Source: an uncultured Paludibacter sp. (GTDB lineage: Bacteria > Bacteroidota > Bacteroidia > Bacteroidales > Paludibacteraceae). Taken from it: DNA of 64,000 nt. The notes under the pieces are model-generated. The model was not told the origin of the DNA, did not search any database, and saw only the letters and a program-made list of their open reading frames with translations. The position numbers and the translations under genes are program-made. The DNA lies in contig CALCBD010000029.1 in NCBI GenBank assembly GCA_937897985.1, forward strand, positions 1-64,000, written 5' to 3'. Below, one piece after another: positions 8,262-17,333 of this stretch (the stretch's first letter is position 1; each line of letters opens with the position of its first letter).

Positions 8262-10904
8262 TTACACCCTTGATACCGCAATATCATAATACTGCAACAG
8301 CACTTCGTCTTCCATCAGCAGATTGTTTGGAATGCTATCGCCAATGGTGACAATGGTTTTAAAATCTTTGTCTTTGTAGCATTGTTTGAAACCGGCACGG
8401 AGTGCTTCTACGCGGGCTTCTTTGATTTTGCCTTTGGGCTTGGAGGCTTGCTCGCGGTAGGCATCGAACTGCTTGAGCAGGCGACGGGTGCGGACTTTTT
8501 CGAGGTCTATTTCGTTTTCCATATCGGGGATATACCATGCACCAGCTTCGTTTTGCAAGAAGTTGTCTTCGAGTATATCGCGCAACTCGGGGATAATGTC
8601 TCCCTTGCGGGCACCGGCTAAAGCCTGCATCCATTTGGGCTGAAGCTCCTGATAGGTTTGCGGGGTTTCCAACTCGCGACGAAGCCACAATACACCTTCC
8701 TGCTCGCTGCCTACCAACAGCGATAGCTGCACGAAGCGTGGTACTTCGGCTTTTTTACTATCGTACTGGTGTGCTTGCTCGGCGGTGAAGAACATGCCAT
8801 CGCGCTCGATAAAGCGTTCTTTTAGCCCTTTCTGGAACAGACCGGCATCGATAGGTACTGGCAGATTGCGCTGCACATAAAAGGCAATAAGCCTATCGAA
8901 AAGGATTTTTGGACTACGCTCTATAACGGCCGTAGTGGCATTTTCTTTCACCACATGCACCGGCAGGTGGTGCAGGTGTTCGGCTACAAAATCCCAAATA
9001 CCAACCTCGGTATGCTGGCTTTGCTGAAATTTGGTATCGAATTCGGAAGAGGGTTTGTAGCAGGAGATTACGAGGTCTTGTTTAACCGCTGTTGTTGTTG
9101 TTACAGATTTAAAGCTACCTTGTTTTTTATCCAATGCAGCAACATTTGCAACAATAAAGCCAACTTTCTGTAACGAATTTTGTATAGTATTCCAAATTCC
9201 AGCATTTGTGTTACTAAATTCAACAGTCATCCATTTACCACTTTTTAAAATTCTATAAAACTCTACAAAACTTTCTACCATTAAAGATTGATAATCAAAA
9301 ATATCTTTATTCTGATACTTGTTTTCAATAGCCTCTTTATGATTATCTGTTCTAACTTTAAGCCAACTTTCCCATATGATATTTAGCTCAGAGTACATAA
9401 TATTTGCTCCAAATGGGGGGTCAACAAAAATATAATCTACCGAAGAATTTAAAATAGTATTAAGATTAGTTGAAGAATTTACTTGAGATAATGAATTGAT
9501 TTCTCTTTCGTAATCTGTTTTTGCAAAATCATTAATTTTGCTTTTCAATAATTTATAAGGACTATTTTCTACATTTAATGACGGAATATATAATGTGCCT
9601 GATACAGTTCCAAACTTTCTATCAATAGTGAATTTATACATTTTAGTAGTTCGAATCATCCCAGACGTTATCCAAATTTTTAAAAGTGGAAGTTTTTTAG
9701 CCTTTTCAAATAATGCCGAGAGATAAATCAGATTTCTTTTTGTATAAAAATGGTGAATGTGAGTTATACCATTTGACCTTATTGGCTGATCTGTATTATA
9801 ACCATTTGGAAGTTCTATGATTGGAATTTCAAAATTACTTGTATAATTGTTGATTTTTTCAATTAAATCTAAATCAAATTGAGTAGGTCTTCTTTCATAT
9901 CTATTTCGACCAAATGTATTGTTAATTATCACAGGGACAGCAGCAGTTTGTGTAATTGTTTTTTTTAAAGCATTATCATAAACAGTTATCCATTTTTTAT
10001 TAATACTCTTTTTTGTATGAACAGTTTTACAATGTGGACAGATAAATGTATCTTTAATAAGTTGTTTCTCTAAATCAACAGCTGCATCAAAGAAAATTAT
10101 ATCATTTGAACACGTGCTACAAATAAAAACCTCACTCCAGACCACATAATTAACAATCCCTTTGTTGTGGTTATTATCAATTGTTTCATACATCCAACCC
10201 AGTTCTTTCTGAACTTCGTCGAGAATTTTAGTTGCTTCATTTTGAAATGCCACCATATCAATTGGCATTATGTAATTTGCTGCAATAAAACTCGCAACAG
10301 GACTTAAATCACCACAAACAGCGTGACGAGCACCCCAATTTGGTGTAATCAAACCAGCACTTTTAAATTCGGTTTCAATTTTAGCTTTAATTTCTTTATC
10401 TGGATTGCCACACATACCGGCTGCAACACCTGTCATACCTGTACCTGCAAAGCCATCGAATACAATATCGCCCGGTTGCGTGTAGTGCAGAATGTAGCGC
10501 ATAATAGCAGGGTGTGGTACTTTGGTGTGGTAGCTATGTGCCATATAAATGGGGTTGTTTTTCCCTTCGCTTACATCACTGGCGTAAGGAGCATCCACCT
10601 CAAAATCGGGTACTCGTTTCCCTTGTGCCTGCAAGTCGGCTTTTTCGATTTCCCACTCGGCAATAAAGTCGTTAAGCCAGGGGTTTGGGCATGCGGTGTA
10701 GTACGGAGGGTCGGACAGGTTGAGAATATCTTCGTCGTCACCAATGGGGAAACCTTCAATTTTCTTTAGCTCGGGCAGGTGCTTGCGCAGTTCGTTGCGG
10801 AAGTAGGTACGACGTTCTTCATCGTTAGCAAAAGTGCGGCCGAGAACGGTAACGGGTTGTTGCTGTTCGGCTGTGGTATCGGTGGTATTGAAGGGTAGTT
10901 CCAT
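8262..10904 (-). CDS. pglXI: BREX adenine-specific DNA methyltransferase PglX (type 3)
   Basis: This 880-residue methyltransferase has DPPY at 65-68, the AdoMet-binding motif FAGTG at 152-156, a zinc-ribbon-like pair CxxC at 262-265 and 289-292, and a second VDPPFGAN site near residue 493. Its place between brxC and brxHII matches PglXI of type 3 BREX, which modifies host DNA so that BREX spares it. The gene is strikingly mosaic: about 52% GC in sampled stretches of both ends but only 20-32% in the middle (about 9.1-10.35 kb, residues about 170-605), with the upstream change just after the AdoMet motif. A GC-rich antisense open frame at 8359-8688 is only a shadow. A palindromic repeat lies directly before its start codon. 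Confidence 0.88.
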   Translation of the reverse strand: MELPFNTTDTTAEQQQPVTVLGRTFANDEERRTYFRNELRKHLPELKKIEGFPIGDDEDILNLSDPPYYTACPNPWLNDFIAEWEIEKADLQAQGKRVPDFEVDAPYASDVSEGKNNPIYMAHSYHTKVPHPAIMRYILHYTQPGDIVFDGFAGTGMTGVAAGMCGNPDKEIKAKIETEFKSAGLITPNWGARHAVCGDLSPVASFIAANYIMPIDMVAFQNEATKILDEVQKELGWMYETIDNNHNKGIVNYVVWSEVFICSTCSNDIIFFDAAVDLEKQLIKDTFICPHCKTVHTKKSINKKWITVYDNALKKTITQTAAVPVIINNTFGRNRYERRPTQFDLDLIEKINNYTSNFEIPIIELPNGYNTDQPIRSNGITHIHHFYTKRNLIYLSALFEKAKKLPLLKIWITSGMIRTTKMYKFTIDRKFGTVSGTLYIPSLNVENSPYKLLKSKINDFAKTDYEREINSLSQVNSSTNLNTILNSSVDYIFVDPPFGANIMYSELNIIWESWLKVRTDNHKEAIENKYQNKDIFDYQSLMVESFVEFYRILKSGKWMTVEFSNTNAGIWNTIQNSLQKVGFIVANVAALDKKQGSFKSVTTTTAVKQDLVISCYKPSSEFDTKFQQSQHTEVGIWDFVAEHLHHLPVHVVKENATTAVIERSPKILFDRLIAFYVQRNLPVPIDAGLFQKGLKERFIERDGMFFTAEQAHQYDSKKAEVPRFVQLSLLVGSEQEGVLWLRRELETPQTYQELQPKWMQALAGARKGDIIPELRDILEDNFLQNEAGAWYIPDMENEIDLEKVRTRRLLKQFDAYREQASKPKGKIKEARVEALRAGFKQCYKDKDFKTIVTIGDSIPNNLLMEDEVLLQYYDIAVSRV

Positions 10905-10910
10905 GGGATT

Positions 10911-10943
10911 AAAGCCCCCTAAATCCCCCGAAGGGGGACTTTC
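10911..10943. repeat. GC-rich palindromic repeat before pglXI
   Basis: On the minus strand this is a 6-bp stem TCCCCC/GGGGGA around TTC, followed by TTTAGGGGGCTTT. Repeats of this pattern are scattered through many Bacteroidota genomes (general knowledge, not checked). It fills the 80-base gap between rloB and pglXI and forms the 5' leader of pglXI a few bases before the start codon. Confidence 0.6.
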
Positions 10944-10984
10944 AGAGTATGATTATTTGGTTTTACTTGGGTTTATCATTGTTT

Positions 10985-11689
10985 TCAAATGTATTTCAAT
11001 AATTCTTCTACTAATCGGAAAACGGTAGTTGAAGATTCTTCGAGAGCGGGGTTTGTATGTGGCAAACGATTGTAATTTCTTTTGGCGCGAGCAATGGCAA
11101 GATCCACTCTATAAGTTTGCGCTTTCATATCAATCCCTTCGAGCAATTCGAAGATTTCCGCAGTAACAATTTTGCTGTTTTCGCCATCATAGCTTACACC
11201 GAAAGGTTTTAGCAATTCGTTCAGCTTATCGTTGTAATGGCATCGGTGCATAGCAGCTCCCTGGTGATCGTCGAAATGCAACAGCAGCCAGTATTCAAAA
11301 GCCTGATTGGAATAAGCCACACCAAAATTATTAGCCAGAGCCATAGCAATGGCATTGTTGAAGTCAACGACCGGAAAATCATCTTTGTCGAACACGCACC
11401 ACACCTGCTCGTACTTTTTTTCCTGTGAAAGTTTAATGGCTCGATTAACCAATGAGACTGTATTGTAGCCTTCGCCAATGGGTTTAATGGTTGCCGAAGA
11501 CAGCCTGAATTGCTTGAAATAGCTGGGCTCGGTGTTTTCTCCTTCGCACACAATGAGTATGGTAGGTTTTACATCCATTTGCGGTGCAGCTCTTTCGAGA
11601 TTTGGCTCAGCACGTTTACGGGCTTTCAAAGCTTCGCGGTGTCGTTCTCTATCGGCAGCCTGATCCGCTTTTTTATTTTTCATTTTCAT
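10985..11689 (-). CDS. rloB: RloB-like (Toprim-type) defence protein
   Basis: This 234-residue protein has the RloB hallmark string VCEGENTEPSYF at 48-58 and an acidic FDKDDF motif (Asp101, Asp103, Asp104), the arrangement of Toprim-like nucleases, followed by NQAFEYWLLLHFDD. The N-terminal 40 residues are highly basic. It overlaps the preceding ATPase gene by 17 bases, so the two are coupled. RloA/RloB-type ATPase plus RloB pairs occur in defence islands and resemble abortive infection systems of the AbiL kind; PARIS uses a comparable ATPase plus Toprim pair. The nuclease function is inferred. A second in-frame ATG two codons downstream (11683) could be the true start. Confidence 0.85.
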   Translation of the reverse strand: MKMKNKKADQAADRERHREALKARKRAEPNLERAAPQMDVKPTILIVCEGENTEPSYFKQFRLSSATIKPIGEGYNTVSLVNRAIKLSQEKKYEQVWCVFDKDDFPVVDFNNAIAMALANNFGVAYSNQAFEYWLLLHFDDHQGAAMHRCHYNDKLNELLKPFGVSYDGENSKIVTAEIFELLEGIDMKAQTYRVDLAIARAKRNYNRLPHTNPALEESSTTVFRLVEELLKYI

Positions 11690-13001
11690 TGTTCAACGCT
11701 AATTTTGTGGAAATTAAATCATCAAACGTATCCAAAAATGGAATAGCACCGTATTTACCTCTTATGTAGTTTTCTTCAAAAGGTTCCGATTTTCGTACCT
11801 CATCGGTTTTAAAATCGGCCAATGAATATAGGCGGGCTTCGCCAAACTTATTCTTTTCGGTAAACCAAATCTGGTCGCGGCGAAACAAACCCGAACTTAA
11901 CAGATTGGTATCATGCGTATTGAAAATTAATTGAGCATCTTTGGGGTTCAACTCTTTGGAATTGAACAGCGAAACCAATTTGCAGATTAAATTGGGGTGT
12001 AGCTTAGAGTCTAATTCATCCACCACCAGCGAAAATCCATTTTCAAGGACATCTAAGATAGGGCCTGTGAGTGCAAAAAACTTTTGTGTACCAGAGGATT
12101 CATCATCGTCCATCGACAAAAAGCTGTTTTCGACAAACTGCCTGTCGTTGTTATACTTTTTATGCGTGGTAATGATATCCGAGAAAATCTCGGTATTCTC
12201 TTCCTTTGATTCCCGAATAAGTCTGTCTCTCAATTCTTTGGGCATATCTTTCGGTAGCTCGTCAATGTTCAGCATTTCGAGTTTAATGTCCTGAATGCCT
12301 AAATCGGCCGCTTTGAGCAGTTCCAGCATTTTCAGTTTGTGTAAAGGGTCTTTTGTTTTAGACATGGTAAAACCCTTATAGCCTTCCTCTCTTATCCCGG
12401 AAATGATTTTCAGATTACGAAACCACTCAATCACCTGAATGGAGGTTGCATCATTCAACTGAGCAGCTAACGACAGCAATAAAGCATTATCACGTACCAT
12501 TCCCTCTCTTACGGCAATGGCGCCTTTTGTGAAGTTTCGGGCATGCGTTTCAATGGTTTGATAGTCGCGGAAAAACAACTCCACCTCTTTGGTTTTGGGT
12601 CTGTAATAGAGCCATTCCGAGACGATTATTTGCTTGTTAGCCTCAAAACCATAGCGATACATCACATCGTTATAGGTAAAAATAACTTCAAATTCGCTTG
12701 GCTCATTTTCAGTATCAACATTTAATGCAAAAGGGTGAACATCAATTTCGTCGCCTTTCTGACTCTCGCGGGAGGAGCTGATAGCAAAGCGACGCATAAA
12801 ATTCAATGCTTCCATTAGTTTGCTTTTACCACTGGCATTGGCTCCATAAATCACCGCACTTTTGAGCAAACGAAGATTAAAGTTAGCTTCTTCCAGGATA
12901 TTTTCAGCTTCCCTGTCTTTATCATAATTGGAAGCAATAAGGCTTAGAGTAGCCTTTTCTTTGAAGGTTCTAAAGTTGCGAACCGAGAATTGAATCAGCA
13001 T
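11673..13001 (-). CDS. rloA: AAA15-family ATPase paired with RloB
   Basis: This 442-residue ABC/SMC-like ATPase of the COG1106 type has Walker A GANASGKS at 53-60, Walker B with the DELD motif (SLVVDELDSKLHP, about residue 329) and an FNTHDTNLL H-loop. It is the expected partner of the RloB-like protein that overlaps its 3' end. In comparable two-gene systems the ATPase senses infection or holds the nuclease in check. A perfect TAnnTTTG box lies 29 bases upstream, inside the gap after brxC, suggesting the pair can be expressed independently of BREX. It is cargo inserted between brxC and pglXI, not a core BREX component. Confidence 0.85.
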   Translation of the reverse strand: MLIQFSVRNFRTFKEKATLSLIASNYDKDREAENILEEANFNLRLLKSAVIYGANASGKSKLMEALNFMRRFAISSSRESQKGDEIDVHPFALNVDTENEPSEFEVIFTYNDVMYRYGFEANKQIIVSEWLYYRPKTKEVELFFRDYQTIETHARNFTKGAIAVREGMVRDNALLLSLAAQLNDATSIQVIEWFRNLKIISGIREEGYKGFTMSKTKDPLHKLKMLELLKAADLGIQDIKLEMLNIDELPKDMPKELRDRLIRESKEENTEIFSDIITTHKKYNNDRQFVENSFLSMDDDESSGTQKFFALTGPILDVLENGFSLVVDELDSKLHPNLICKLVSLFNSKELNPKDAQLIFNTHDTNLLSSGLFRRDQIWFTEKNKFGEARLYSLADFKTDEVRKSEPFEENYIRGKYGAIPFLDTFDDLISTKLALNNENEK

Positions 13002-13029
13002 AATAAATTATTATTTTGCAATTATTCTG

Positions 13030-13037
13030 CAAATATA
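13030..13037 (-). promoter_or_regulatory. -7 promoter box for rloAB
   Basis: The minus strand reads TATATTTG, a perfect match to the Bacteroidota -7 consensus TAnnTTTG, 29 bases before the ATPase start codon. No clear -33 TTTG element is seen. Confidence 0.5.
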
Positions 13038-13081
13038 GACTTTATTTTGCATTAAATTGAATTATAGCTGTTTTTTATAGA

Positions 13082-16000
13082 TTATTTAAGAATAATACGG
13101 ATATTGTCTCTGTTTTTGCCTATACTGATTGAATCAATGTATTTTTTGAATGCGTCAATGGCTTCGTCGGGCGTAAGTGGTTTACTGAAGGTTGCTTTCA
13201 GGCTTTCGGTAGTCAGTTCTACTTTGTCCAATCCTTTGTGCAAGGTTTGGATTAAGTTGCAAATCCGCTTGGCGTTGGTTGTATCAAGCTCAACTGAACC
13301 TTTCTGATAGTCGCTTAGTAATTTCTGGTCGGCAGCATCCAATAGGCTCAAATTTTTAGTTGCTCCCGGGTCGTCCAATGTTTCACGAATGGTATTGTCC
13401 CATGCGTTGAAAATATCGTCTAATTCGGTGCGTAATTGGTCAATGGTTTTTTGCTTTTTATCCACATATTCCATCGGGTTGAAGCTCTGATAAGGAGCGA
13501 GCAGTATAGCTTCTTTGTTTACTTTACTATCCGCCACTACCAGCTTTTGAATATCAGACAACCAAAGAGCATACGAATTTACCGACAGGAAATTAGCATC
13601 TTTCAGCAAGTCACAAATGGCTTTTTGTTTGGAGTTTAGCACTTTGCTCTTTTGAGTTTCTTCCAGTTCGCTAATTCGGTTAGCAAGATATTGCGTTAAG
13701 TACCAATCGGCATATTCACTCCGTACCTGTTTCAGTTCCGCTTTGTAATTCGCAATTTTGGCATCTTCCTGATTGTTCAATACATCTGGGAGCTTGTCGA
13801 TAGCTTGCTGAATTTTTGTGAGAAGCGGTATGTTTGGGATATACTGTTTTGCTTGCAACAGGTAGCTGATTTCCTGATCAAACTCTTTTGTCAGTTCAAT
13901 GATTTTTTCGACCAACTCTAATACTTCTTTTCCTTTCAGAATGTCAGTCAGTTCTTCAGAAGTGTATTTGAAGTTTTTCAGTTTGGCTTCGGACGTGTAA
14001 TTGCGTAGGCTATCGCAGAATCCTTTAAAAGCCGATAATTTGTGGCGGTATTTTAATGCGTTACCGGCATCAATCAGCACCACATTTCGGAACGTGAATT
14101 CTGATCCAACCTTGTTTTCGGCAAAGGCAGCTCTGTTGGCAAAATTATCCACAGCTTTAGCCAGCTCAATATAGGTTTGTTCGTCTTTGAGTTGGTTACT
14201 CCAATCTTTGCCTGTCAATGAAATGAACATATCGCGAATGGCAGCTAAATTCAATTCTTTCGGACGGCGAATGTGTGAAAACAAGAAATAATCACTTTTA
14301 TCCAATGATTTGAGAATGTCGATATTGGTAGAATTGATTGTTTTGCCTGATAAGGTAATTTCAATTTCGCCCAATGCGGCCAAGGTAGCTAATACCAAAA
14401 ACTCAAAATCGGCTTCAATAGCAAAATCATTAGAAACCCAAAGATTCGATTCAGCCCATAGACAGGTGAGTATTTCATCTCTGTTCAGCACCATGCCTTC
14501 CCCTTTTTCATCCAATAGTTTTTTAATGCTACGGGCATAAATGGAATGGCTGACATCTAACATGCCAGGCACATAAAGACCCAATCCGTTTAGTATGGCT
14601 TCGGCATCACGGTTGCTTTGCTGAGGTGTAGCAATTTTAGTGAGTGCTTGCTTAATGAGTTTATCGAAATTATCCTTGCTAACATCTCCATTCAACTGTG
14701 TGAATTTAGGATAGTTGGGATTTTCCGCTTCAAAGTAACTTTCCAATAAATTAGAAGAAACAGCATCAAAGATTTGCATTTTTGACGAACCAGCTCCCGG
14801 TAATGGAAAAGCTTTCAATATGGTTTGTTTTCCCATATAATCCACCCGGGTATTTTCTAAATACTCGCTATCGAATATCTTACGACATTTGTCAAAAATC
14901 TCTTTTATCTTTTGAAGGTAAACCGGTTTTTGAGTGGAATCAGCAGAAGCTTCGAGCGATTTTGCCGCTCCATACAGGTTGATTTGTTGTTTGAATTCGT
15001 CGGACAATTTGTCCATAATGAAATAGACTTCATCCTGGCTTGGTGAGTATGCTTTCTTGCTGTCGTCAAAAATTGGCATGGCGTACATATAAAAATGTTG
15101 CCGAGGCTGTGTTGTTGACCTTTCGTTTGGATTTCCGAAAAAGATATATCCTGAGCGGAATGTTTTATGCGATTTCCAATCAATTTCATGTTCCCAAATA
15201 TCAAAGCCGGAACGGTAAGGATTTGTTTCCAATGGCAGTACAGCTTCAAGGAAACGGAAGAAATAAATGTCTTTTTGTGAAGGTGACATTTGACCTGCAT
15301 AATCTTTTATTCGTTGGTCGAAATTTACCCCACCTTCAACCCGCAAATGATACTCCAAATTATCGGCATTTTGGTCAAAGTATTGGCCGGAAGTTGCGGT
15401 AATAATGAGTTTTGCTGTTGAATCGATTATGTCCATTAGCATTTCACGCTCATCGGCAATGGCATCGGTGTAGCACAAATCATCGAGTAATTGCTCAGCA
15501 TTTACGCCGTTTTGCTTATTCAAATCGGCTTGTAAAATTTTAATGGCTACGGCGTTTGTAATGCGTTTTGCAATCGGTTTCTTGGCAGCACGAACTCCAA
15601 TCAGGTTTGTTTCAATTTTATCATGAATGGTATCGGTGATTTCTTTTACTTTCCGTACATCTGGAATTGACATCAAGTCGGTACTTCCGGCCATGTCTGT
15701 CCAATACATATCGTAGGTTATAAGTCCGGGATTGTTAGCAGGAACTTCCGTGTCAATAATTCTCTGAAATTGAGCAGAAAGCGTTTTTAGAATTTCACGT
15801 TGGCTTTTACCACTTTTGATTAATTGAAAGTTCTCGAAATAAGAAGGGTGAACCGGGTACAATTCCACATATTCCTCTATACGTGAATGTATATTTGAAA
15901 ACAAGGCCAAAAATTGATTGAGGTGTGTGCGAATCTTTTGTTTTTGGTGTTCGTCTTTGCGAAGCAAACGTTTTTTTACGACAAAAGAAACGTCGTCTTT

Positions 16001-16741
16001 TGTAATGGTAATATCTCTGTAACGGTCTTTTACCTTGAGCAACATTTGTGCAGCAAACTGAAATTCAGGGGAATGGTAAATCATTTCCTGAACGCCAAAT
16101 ACGACTCTGAATTTTGAAGAATCAGAGGCCATTCCCAATGCCTGTAAGACCTGTAAATCACTGTTTAGTTTGGCAGGATCATCACTTCTCCCTTTCAGGT
16201 ATGAAAGCATTTCATCAATTACAATCATTACTCCTTTATCGGGAAACTTTTCTTCAAACTCAGCCATCATCAACTGAAGCTTTTCCAAATAGCTTTTAGG
16301 TCCATGACCATCAAAAGAAAATTCAATACCATTTTCTGATAAGAAATTACCAAGTCTATAAGTAACCACTTCCCACAAACTTTCAGAATTCCCCAATTCA
16401 AAACGGGTTACTTTGTATTTACCTGCGATTTTCTGTAATTGAATTTTGGCTTTATCGTTTGTTACCAGGTTGAGCAAATCGGCATTTTCGGCTATCAACG
16501 ATACAAGCGACATTAAGTGCGATTTACCTGTTCCATAATTACCGACAACTTGCAAACCAAATGTTTCATCCAATGTGTTAAAGTCCAGAATTTTGCATAT
16601 TGTTGGTATGAATGCAGTTTCGTAAGCGTTAGAAAACACAAAAGTACTTACCAGATTTTTCTGATATTCTACATCACTTGTTCTACTGAATTTGATTACC
16701 TCATTGATTGGTTCAAATTGAATTAGCTCGCTGTATTTCAT
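13082..16741 (-). CDS. brxC: BREX P-loop ATPase BrxC
   Basis: This large 1219-residue ATPase has Walker A GNYGTGKS at 67-74 and Walker B VMIVIDEM (Asp176, Glu177), followed by long helical regions with few landmarks. BrxC (PglY-related) proteins are about 1200 residues and present in nearly all BREX types; the length and the early P-loop fit well. It follows brxF in transcription order, as in type 3 systems. The C-terminal third (about 1000-1219) is rich in charged helices, probably coiled coil. The 76-base gap to brxF holds a palindrome that could attenuate or regulate. No frameshift or missing ATPase residue is seen. Confidence 0.9.
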   Translation of the reverse strand: MKYSELIQFEPINEVIKFSRTSDVEYQKNLVSTFVFSNAYETAFIPTICKILDFNTLDETFGLQVVGNYGTGKSHLMSLVSLIAENADLLNLVTNDKAKIQLQKIAGKYKVTRFELGNSESLWEVVTYRLGNFLSENGIEFSFDGHGPKSYLEKLQLMMAEFEEKFPDKGVMIVIDEMLSYLKGRSDDPAKLNSDLQVLQALGMASDSSKFRVVFGVQEMIYHSPEFQFAAQMLLKVKDRYRDITITKDDVSFVVKKRLLRKDEHQKQKIRTHLNQFLALFSNIHSRIEEYVELYPVHPSYFENFQLIKSGKSQREILKTLSAQFQRIIDTEVPANNPGLITYDMYWTDMAGSTDLMSIPDVRKVKEITDTIHDKIETNLIGVRAAKKPIAKRITNAVAIKILQADLNKQNGVNAEQLLDDLCYTDAIADEREMLMDIIDSTAKLIITATSGQYFDQNADNLEYHLRVEGGVNFDQRIKDYAGQMSPSQKDIYFFRFLEAVLPLETNPYRSGFDIWEHEIDWKSHKTFRSGYIFFGNPNERSTTQPRQHFYMYAMPIFDDSKKAYSPSQDEVYFIMDKLSDEFKQQINLYGAAKSLEASADSTQKPVYLQKIKEIFDKCRKIFDSEYLENTRVDYMGKQTILKAFPLPGAGSSKMQIFDAVSSNLLESYFEAENPNYPKFTQLNGDVSKDNFDKLIKQALTKIATPQQSNRDAEAILNGLGLYVPGMLDVSHSIYARSIKKLLDEKGEGMVLNRDEILTCLWAESNLWVSNDFAIEADFEFLVLATLAALGEIEITLSGKTINSTNIDILKSLDKSDYFLFSHIRRPKELNLAAIRDMFISLTGKDWSNQLKDEQTYIELAKAVDNFANRAAFAENKVGSEFTFRNVVLIDAGNALKYRHKLSAFKGFCDSLRNYTSEAKLKNFKYTSEELTDILKGKEVLELVEKIIELTKEFDQEISYLLQAKQYIPNIPLLTKIQQAIDKLPDVLNNQEDAKIANYKAELKQVRSEYADWYLTQYLANRISELEETQKSKVLNSKQKAICDLLKDANFLSVNSYALWLSDIQKLVVADSKVNKEAILLAPYQSFNPMEYVDKKQKTIDQLRTELDDIFNAWDNTIRETLDDPGATKNLSLLDAADQKLLSDYQKGSVELDTTNAKRICNLIQTLHKGLDKVELTTESLKATFSKPLTPDEAIDAFKKYIDSISIGKNRDNIRIILK

Positions 16742-16767
16742 ACGTAAATAATTGTTTTAAACGGTCG

Positions 16768-16802
16768 TATGAAACTCACCCACAAATGGGACTCGTTTCA
16801 TA
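16768..16802. repeat. Imperfect palindrome between brxF and brxC
   Basis: The 8-mer TATGAAAC at 16768-16775 is exactly inverted at 16795-16802, with an inner CCCA/TGGG pair inside the loop. No T-run follows on either strand, so it is not a standard terminator. It could be an operator or an RNA processing hairpin in the BREX transcript. Confidence 0.5.
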
Positions 16803-16817
16803 ATATTGTGTGATAAT

Positions 16818-17252
16818 TTATAGTGTAATGTGGCTGAAATTAGTTATGTCAAATTGTAATCCTTTGTTTTTTGAAAGAAAATAGAGTTTGTTTTTATCAA
16901 CTTCACCTTCCCAATAAATAAAAAGTGCTTGGTTTTTTGAGTGAGTATCTAAAAAATGGATAAAGTCTATTTTAAGTGCTTTTTCAAACAATATCCCCAA
17001 ATTGCTTACAGCAGTATATTTGCCAATTTCAGGGTGAATTTTCTCACTATTTTGCATGATTGTTTCCAACGCGTCGGAAGCCACCATGCTAATTTGTTTG
17101 TGAGTTATTTGCTTTTCGATTGCTTTAGATAGTTTAGACCCAATATCGACAAAAGACAATTCACCCAGTTTCACCTGTGATAGAATGATAAGTCTATTAC
17201 GAGGTGATTTTTTTAGAAAAGAATCAAGTTTATTGGTAGTGTCTTTGATCAT
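16818..17252 (-). CDS. brxF: BREX small protein BrxF
   Basis: This 144-residue cytosolic protein without recognisable catalytic motifs stands first in the BREX run, directly before brxC. Type 3 BREX starts with brxF, a small protein of about 150 residues, so position and length give the call; sequence recognition alone is weak. The sequence includes a beta-strand-like RLIILSQVKLGELSF and ALFIYWEGEV, suggesting a small alpha/beta fold. A perfect TAnnTTTG box lies 46 bases upstream, so this gene probably marks the start of the BREX transcription unit. Confidence 0.7.
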   Translation of the reverse strand: MIKDTTNKLDSFLKKSPRNRLIILSQVKLGELSFVDIGSKLSKAIEKQITHKQISMVASDALETIMQNSEKIHPEIGKYTAVSNLGILFEKALKIDFIHFLDTHSKNQALFIYWEGEVDKNKLYFLSKNKGLQFDITNFSHITL

Positions 17253-17298
17253 TAAGCGGCTGAAAAAGTATAATTATTCTAAATAATTAGGTGTGTTG

Positions 17299-17306
17299 CA
17301 AAGATA
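17299..17306 (-). promoter_or_regulatory. -7 promoter box of the BREX operon
   Basis: The minus strand reads TATCTTTG (TAnnTTTG consensus) 46 bases upstream of brxF, in the 81-base gap after the primase-like gene. A -33 TTTG is not evident. Confidence 0.5.
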
Positions 17307-17333
17307 TAAAAAAATGTTTGTTTTAAGGAATTA

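Noticed and set aside
8359..8688. 109-codon antisense open frame and others inside pglXI.
   Set aside because: They overlap the GC-rich end of a well-supported methylase gene and have low-complexity Arg/Pro-rich translations without a ribosome-binding site.
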